The translations under genes and the position numbers were made by a program. This document shows, piece by piece, positions 7,465 through 10,641 of a DNA stretch of 10,641 nt; positions within the stretch are counted from its first letter, which is position 1; the number at the start of each line of letters is the position of its first letter. The stretch lies in contig DZCR01000112.1 in NCBI GenBank assembly GCA_022736495.1, positions 1 through 10,641 of the forward strand. Reading direction: 5' to 3'. Source of the DNA: Desulfobacca acetoxidans (GTDB lineage Bacteria > Desulfobacterota > Desulfobaccia > Desulfobaccales > 0-14-0-80-60-11). A model generated the notes under the pieces. The model did no database searches. It saw nothing but the letters and a program-made list of their open reading frames with translations, and was not told the origin of the DNA.

Positions 7465-8877
7465 ATGGAAGTAAAGGACAAGGACGAACTGAAACAACTG
7501 CGGGATCGCCTGGCCGTCACTCAGACAATGGTGTGGGACAAGGTGGATGGGGCCGAGCGCGCCGCCATCTTCGCCTACGGCGACCACTACAAGACTTTTC
7601 TGGACCGGGCCAAGACTGAGCGGGAGGCGGTGACCGAAATCGAACGCCAGGCGAAAGCCTTGGGCTTCGTGGACCTGTCCCGGCACGAGTCCGGGCCCCA
7701 GGGCTTTTATAACTATAAAAACAAGGTCATCGTGCTGGTGGTCCAGGGCCGCCGGCCCCTGAGCGATGGGTTGCGCTTGGTGGCCTCCCACATCGACTCG
7801 CCCCGCCTGGACCTGAAGCAATACCCCCTCTATGAAGACACAGATCTGGCCTTTTTAAAGACCCACTACTACGGCGGCATCAAAAAGTACCAGTGGCTGG
7901 CCCGGCCCCTGGCCATTCACGGGGTGGTTCTCAAGGCCGACGGGACCCGGGTGCAACTCGCCATCGGCGAAGACCTGAGTGACCCCGTCTTTACGGTGTT
8001 GGACCTGTTGCCTCACCTGGCCCGCAAGGTCCAAATGGATAAAAAAGTTTCCGAGACCTTTGAAGGCGAAAAGCTCAATGTCCTGGTGGGGTCCCTGCCC
8101 CTGGGGGATAGCGAAACCAAGGAGCGCGTGAAGCTTCACCTGTTGAAATTCCTGGAAGACCAGTACGGCATTGGGGAGGAAGACCTGATCAGCGCCGAAC
8201 TGGAAGTAGTGCCGGCCGGCCCCGCCCGGGACCTGGGCTGGGACCGCAGCCTGGTGGGCGGGTATGGCCAGGATGACCGGTCCTGCGCCTATGCTGCTCT
8301 GGCCGCCATCCTGGACCTTCAGGAGCCGGAACATACCTGCCTGGCCCTGTTCTACGACAAAGAGGAAATCGGCAGCGAAGGCAATACGGGCGCCCAAAAC
8401 TGCCTCCTGCACGAGGTTGTGGAAACCCTTTTGGAACTCCAAGGCGAAAGTCCCCTGGCCCGGCGCCGGGTGCTCATGAACAGCAAGGCCCTGTCCGCGG
8501 ATGTCACCGGGGGGCTTGACCCCGATTTTCCCGAAGTCCATGAAAAGCGCAACGCCGCCCGCCTGGGGTACGGCGTCTGCTTCCACAAGTATGGCGGTAG
8601 CGGCGGCAAGTACTCCACCAGCGACGCCAATGCCGAATACGTCGCCTGGATCCGCAAAATCTTCCAGGAGCACGAGGTCGTCTGGCAGGCCGGGGAGTTG
8701 GGCAAGGTGGACGAAGGCGGCGGCGGCACCATTGCCAAGTACCTGGCGGTCTATGGCATGGAAATCATCGACTGCGGCACCCCGCTGTTGTCCATGCACT
8801 CGCCGTTTGAGGTGGCCTCCAAGGCCGACCTGTACATGACCTTCAAGGCCTTCCGGGCCTTTTTCAAAGCGCTGTAA
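7465..8877 (+). CDS. apeA: M18 family aminopeptidase 1 (ApeA-like)
   Basis: Cytoplasmic di-zinc exopeptidase that removes N-terminal residues from peptides; the M18 family includes aspartyl aminopeptidase and yeast aminopeptidase I. At 470 residues it matches the bacterial 'aminopeptidase 1' subgroup. Metal and active-site motifs are intact: His109 and Asp111 in ASHIDSPR, Asp270-Asp271 in GQDDRS, Glu300-Glu301 in DKEEIGSEG, SADVTGGLDP, and His445 in LLSMHSPFE. The middle segment with SDPVFTVLDLLPHLARK is the dodecamer-forming insert seen in M18 enzymes. No signal peptide is present. The ATG at 7465 has GGAGG at 7449-7453, a rather long spacing of 11 bases. It appears to be transcribed alone. 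It may finish off peptides released by the ClpP and Lon proteases encoded nearby, but that link is only suggestive. Confidence 0.93.
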   Translation: MEVKDKDELKQLRDRLAVTQTMVWDKVDGAERAAIFAYGDHYKTFLDRAKTEREAVTEIERQAKALGFVDLSRHESGPQGFYNYKNKVIVLVVQGRRPLSDGLRLVASHIDSPRLDLKQYPLYEDTDLAFLKTHYYGGIKKYQWLARPLAIHGVVLKADGTRVQLAIGEDLSDPVFTVLDLLPHLARKVQMDKKVSETFEGEKLNVLVGSLPLGDSETKERVKLHLLKFLEDQYGIGEEDLISAELEVVPAGPARDLGWDRSLVGGYGQDDRSCAYAALAAILDLQEPEHTCLALFYDKEEIGSEGNTGAQNCLLHEVVETLLELQGESPLARRRVLMNSKALSADVTGGLDPDFPEVHEKRNAARLGYGVCFHKYGGSGGKYSTSDANAEYVAWIRKIFQEHEVVWQAGELGKVDEGGGGTIAKYLAVYGMEIIDCGTPLLSMHSPFEVASKADLYMTFKAFRAFFKAL

Positions 8878-8888
8878 GCCTGATCCGG

Positions 8889-8924
8889 CCCTGGGAAGGG
8901 GGCGCCATAGCTTGCTTCCCAGGG
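8889..8924 (+). terminator. Strong hairpin after apeA, without a T-tract
   Basis: CCCTGGGAAG (8889-8898) pairs perfectly over 10 bases with CTTCCCAGGG (8915-8924) around a 16-base loop containing GGCGCC. It begins 11 bases after the apeA stop. The sequence after it is ACATAAG, not a run of T. It is more likely an mRNA 3'-end stabiliser or a T-less terminator than a classic intrinsic terminator. Confidence 0.55.
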
Positions 8925-9042
8925 ACATAAGCCCATCCTGCCCTATCCTCCAGGCTTGTCCCCCTTTGTAGCTTGCAACTTTGCGCAAAAATGGTACTCT
9001 AATAAAGGAAATTTTGAGGTAATCTGCTTTAGGAACGGTAAC

Positions 9043-9627
9043 ATGGGTAAATTTTTTTCTCGCTTCAAGACAGATTCTGTAGACTCAGAGGTGAAAACCT
9101 TTGGAAATATGGCCAATTTTTATAGCCTGCTGATCTTTCTCATCGCTATTCCCTTCGTTCTGATCATCGGCCTGGTGTGGCTCACTGGCATCCTGGGATT
9201 CAACGCTTATATTTTTGCCGGCTTTGCCTGCCTGCTGGCGTTCGCCGTCTGGCGCATCTATCGCCGCTGGGGGATCATCAAGGCCAAAATGGCCTCCCAG
9301 ACCGGCGACTTCCAGGATCTGATGCGGGAGGCGACCAAAAGCGGCAAGGACGTGGAAATCTCTCTGATGAACGGCGTCTTCACCCTGCGCTACAGCGGCT
9401 CGGACCGCCTGGCCCAGGCCGCCCTCACCGGGGGACGGCACCAACCCCTGGCCCTGGAAGCCCCCACAGCCCTGCTGACCGAAGCGCCGGACGCCCAGGC
9501 CTGGCTGCCGCCGGAACGCCTCCGAGAGGAACTGGGGGAATTCATGCGGCTCCGGGACGAAGGTGTTATCAGCCCCGAAGAATTCGACCGTATCAAGGCC
9601 AGTCTGCTGCAGCGGATTTCGGCTTGA
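9043..9627 (+). CDS. Two-helix membrane protein with C-terminal SHOCT domain
   Basis: No specific function is known to me. The product is 194 residues. A charged N terminus is followed by two transmembrane helices at about 27-47 and 55-72, then a basic stop-transfer (RIYRRW). A cytoplasmic region of about 90 residues follows (EISLMNGVFTLRYSG). The C-terminal SHOCT segment at 164-190 (LGEFMRLRDEGVISPEEF) closely follows the short helical domain often found at the ends of membrane or oligomeric proteins. SHOCT is thought to help oligomerisation or binding, but its role is not settled. The ATG at 9043 is chosen because AGGA sits 8 bases upstream and the product then starts with MGKFFSRF. A longer open frame from 8956 has no ribosome-binding site and adds unconvincing residues. 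Confidence 0.85.
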   Translation: MGKFFSRFKTDSVDSEVKTFGNMANFYSLLIFLIAIPFVLIIGLVWLTGILGFNAYIFAGFACLLAFAVWRIYRRWGIIKAKMASQTGDFQDLMREATKSGKDVEISLMNGVFTLRYSGSDRLAQAALTGGRHQPLALEAPTALLTEAPDAQAWLPPERLREELGEFMRLRDEGVISPEEFDRIKASLLQRISA

Positions 9628-9683
9628 ACACCTGCCCCCGGCCCCCTCTAGTCCCCTTATCAATTTCCCCTAACTATTTATTC

Positions 9684-9712
9684 TTGACGTAACGCATAAT
9701 TTACTCTATATT
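9684..9712 (+). promoter_or_regulatory. Sigma70-type promoter of the higBA operon
   Basis: TTGACG (9684-9689) and TATATT (9707-9712) have exact 17-base spacing, the best promoter in the window. Transcription should start at about 9718-9721, at or just before the higB ATG (9721). A weak inverted repeat, GTAA-N8-TTAC (9689-9704), lies within the spacer and could be where HigA binds to repress its own operon. Its 4-base arms make that a guess. Confidence 0.75.
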
Positions 9713-9720
9713 TTAGACTG

Positions 9721-10002
9721 ATGATCGTGAGCTTCAGAGACAAGCGCACGCGCAAGTTCGCCGAAGGAAAATGGGTAAAAGCCTTCGCCGGGTTCGATCG
9801 CAAAGTGGAAATGAGGCTCGACCAGCTTGACGCGGCCATCTCGCTTCTCGATTTGGACTTGCCCGGCAACCGTCTCGAAGCCCTTAAGGGTGACCGCAAG
9901 GGTCAATACAGTATCCGTATCAACGATCAATGGCGGATTTGCTTTGAGTGGCCGAAAGGCACGCCGGGGCCGGTCAATGTTGAAATAATCGATTACCATT
10001 GA
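9721..10002 (+). CDS. higB: HigB-type toxin, RelE/HigB mRNA interferase family
   Basis: Type II toxin expected to cleave mRNA on the ribosome. The product is 93 residues, normal for the family. It starts MIVSFRDKRTRKF and contains the core GNRLEALKGDRKGQYSIR, then INDQWRICFEW, and ends VEIIDYH. These are the hallmarks of the HigB subfamily, with conserved Arg51, Arg66, Arg72, Tyr92 and His93 near the presumed active site. The toxin precedes the antitoxin, the order typical of higBA. No Shine-Dalgarno lies before the ATG and the promoter sits immediately upstream, so the message is probably leaderless. The stop lies 8 bases before the higA ATG. Confidence 0.93.
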   Translation: MIVSFRDKRTRKFAEGKWVKAFAGFDRKVEMRLDQLDAAISLLDLDLPGNRLEALKGDRKGQYSIRINDQWRICFEWPKGTPGPVNVEIIDYH

Positions 10003-10010
10003 GGTGCATC

Positions 10011-10346
10011 ATGGGACGCAGTGCCATACATCCCGGCGAACATCTTGCCGAACAACTTACCGAGCTAGGCATGAGCGCGGCTGAATTAGCCCGGCAGCTA
10101 AAAGTACCCACGAACCGCATCACTGAAATCCTGAACGGCCAGCGCGCCGTGACCGGGGACACAGCCTTGCGCCTGGGGCATTTCTTCGGGACCAGCCCTG
10201 AATTCTGGCTGAACCTGCAAAAGCTCTATGAGCTACGCTTGGCCGAGCAGAAATCCGGGGAAACCATCAAGGACTTGCCGACATTGGCCAAAATGATAAA
10301 GAAACAGGACGGTGGTTCAGAATTGGTGACCAAGTTTGGTGCATAA
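10011..10346 (+). CDS. higA: HigA-type antitoxin, XRE-family DNA-binding protein
   Basis: Neutralises HigB and represses the operon by binding its promoter. The product is 111 residues, with an N-terminal HPGEHLAEQL segment and a Cro/C1-type helix-turn-helix over about 21-45 (MSAAELARQLKVPTNRITEIL). It continues with GDTALRLGHFFGTSPEFWLN, standard for HigA. The ATG at 10011 has GAGG 6 bases upstream. A TTG at 9999 would overlap higB but has no such site. The last 30 residues (KSGETIKDLPTLAKMIKKQ) are a less conserved tail. The Shine-Dalgarno overlaps the higB stop codon, so higA translation may depend partly on higB. Confidence 0.94.
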   Translation: MGRSAIHPGEHLAEQLTELGMSAAELARQLKVPTNRITEILNGQRAVTGDTALRLGHFFGTSPEFWLNLQKLYELRLAEQKSGETIKDLPTLAKMIKKQDGGSELVTKFGA

Positions 10347-10360
10347 ATCGGAGATAAAAA

Positions 10361-10627
10361 ATGGAAGAGGAAAAAATTTGGGAGCAAATATTGGAAGCAG
10401 CCGCAAAAAATTTATTTAACAATCAACCGGATATTTTTGATTTTATTCCTTCCCAAACCGGACAAACAGAGTGGAACTTGGCCCATCATCTGGCCAGTGA
10501 AATTCATAAATATTTTGCTTGGTTCCATTGTGATTTGGATATTACAAAGCATAACTTCTCAAATCGCCGACCTGATATAATTATTCAGCCTCTTCGCTAT
10601 TTAGTGTGGGTAGCCATAACTAATTAA
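10361..10627 (+). pseudogene. AT-rich 88-codon ORF, likely truncated PD-(D/E)XK nuclease-like protein
   Basis: The start is well supported: ATG at 10361 with GGAG 7 bases upstream, 14 bases after higA, so it reads as the third gene of the TA operon. The N-terminal part (EEEKIWEQILEAAAKNLF) is helical. Then comes TEWNLAHHLASEIHKYF and CDLDITKHNFSNRRPDIII. This last pattern resembles uncharacterised nuclease-like proteins in which 'RPDII(I/V)H' is followed by 'NLLVIE-K', the Asp and Glu-x-Lys of a PD-(D/E)XK site. Here the Asp is present, but after IIIQ the frame reads PLRYLVWVAITN and stops, so the Glu-x-Lys is absent. GC is about 37% by hand count, far below the neighbouring genes. It may instead be a genuine short protein. 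The family resemblance is from memory and unverified. Confidence 0.5.
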
Positions 10628-10641
10628 TATGTCAGCAAATA

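Noticed and set aside
7855..8988. A 377-codon open frame on the minus strand opposite apeA, and similar long frames opposite lon, clpX and tig (for example plus strand 3911-4792 and 1899-2741)
   Set aside because: The opposite frames encode proteins with intact catalytic motifs. The antisense frames are low-complexity, show no family features, and follow from the GC-rich third codon positions.

Overview
The window is a stretch of bacterial chromosome, gene-dense and GC-rich by eye except at the right end. A tRNA-Leu is followed by tig-clpP-clpX-lon, and further genes include an orphan membrane histidine kinase and an M18 'aminopeptidase 1'. This mix, together with a tRNA that lacks an encoded CCA, fits a Desulfobacterota (delta-proteobacterial) organism. 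That placement is inferred from gene order and protein style, not from any database search.

Left half, minus strand (1-5475). From right to left lie a sigma70-type promoter, tRNA-Leu(UAG), trigger factor (tig), clpP, clpX and the first 633 codons of lon, which runs off the left edge. tig and clpP are separated by one base, and clpX and lon overlap in an ATGA. Only the clpP-clpX gap (130 bases) is long enough for its own signals; it holds a perfect TATAAT. Together these genes form the protein-quality-control operon: trigger factor meets nascent chains at the ribosome, ClpXP degrades tagged proteins, and Lon degrades misfolded ones.

Middle, plus strand (5425-9627). After a 261-base divergent intergenic region with a hairpin comes a two-gene unit: a 153-residue, histidine-rich membrane protein of unknown function overlapping (ATGA) a three-helix membrane histidine kinase. 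No response regulator lies in the window. Next are a cytoplasmic zinc aminopeptidase of family M18 (apeA), a strong hairpin, and a two-helix membrane protein with a C-terminal SHOCT domain.

Right end (9628-10641). A well-formed promoter sits so close to higB that the toxin mRNA should be leaderless or nearly so. higB (toxin) and higA (antitoxin) are followed 14 bases later by an AT-rich (about 37% GC) 88-codon ORF. It looks like the front end of a PD-(D/E)XK-type nuclease-like protein and stops just after the 'RPDIII' segment. This end has the look of an accessory insertion.

The most unusual items are the histidine-studded membrane protein/kinase pair with a His-Gly (not His-Glu) H-box, the leaderless toxin-first TA operon, and the truncated AT-rich third gene. 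The rest is well-conserved housekeeping.
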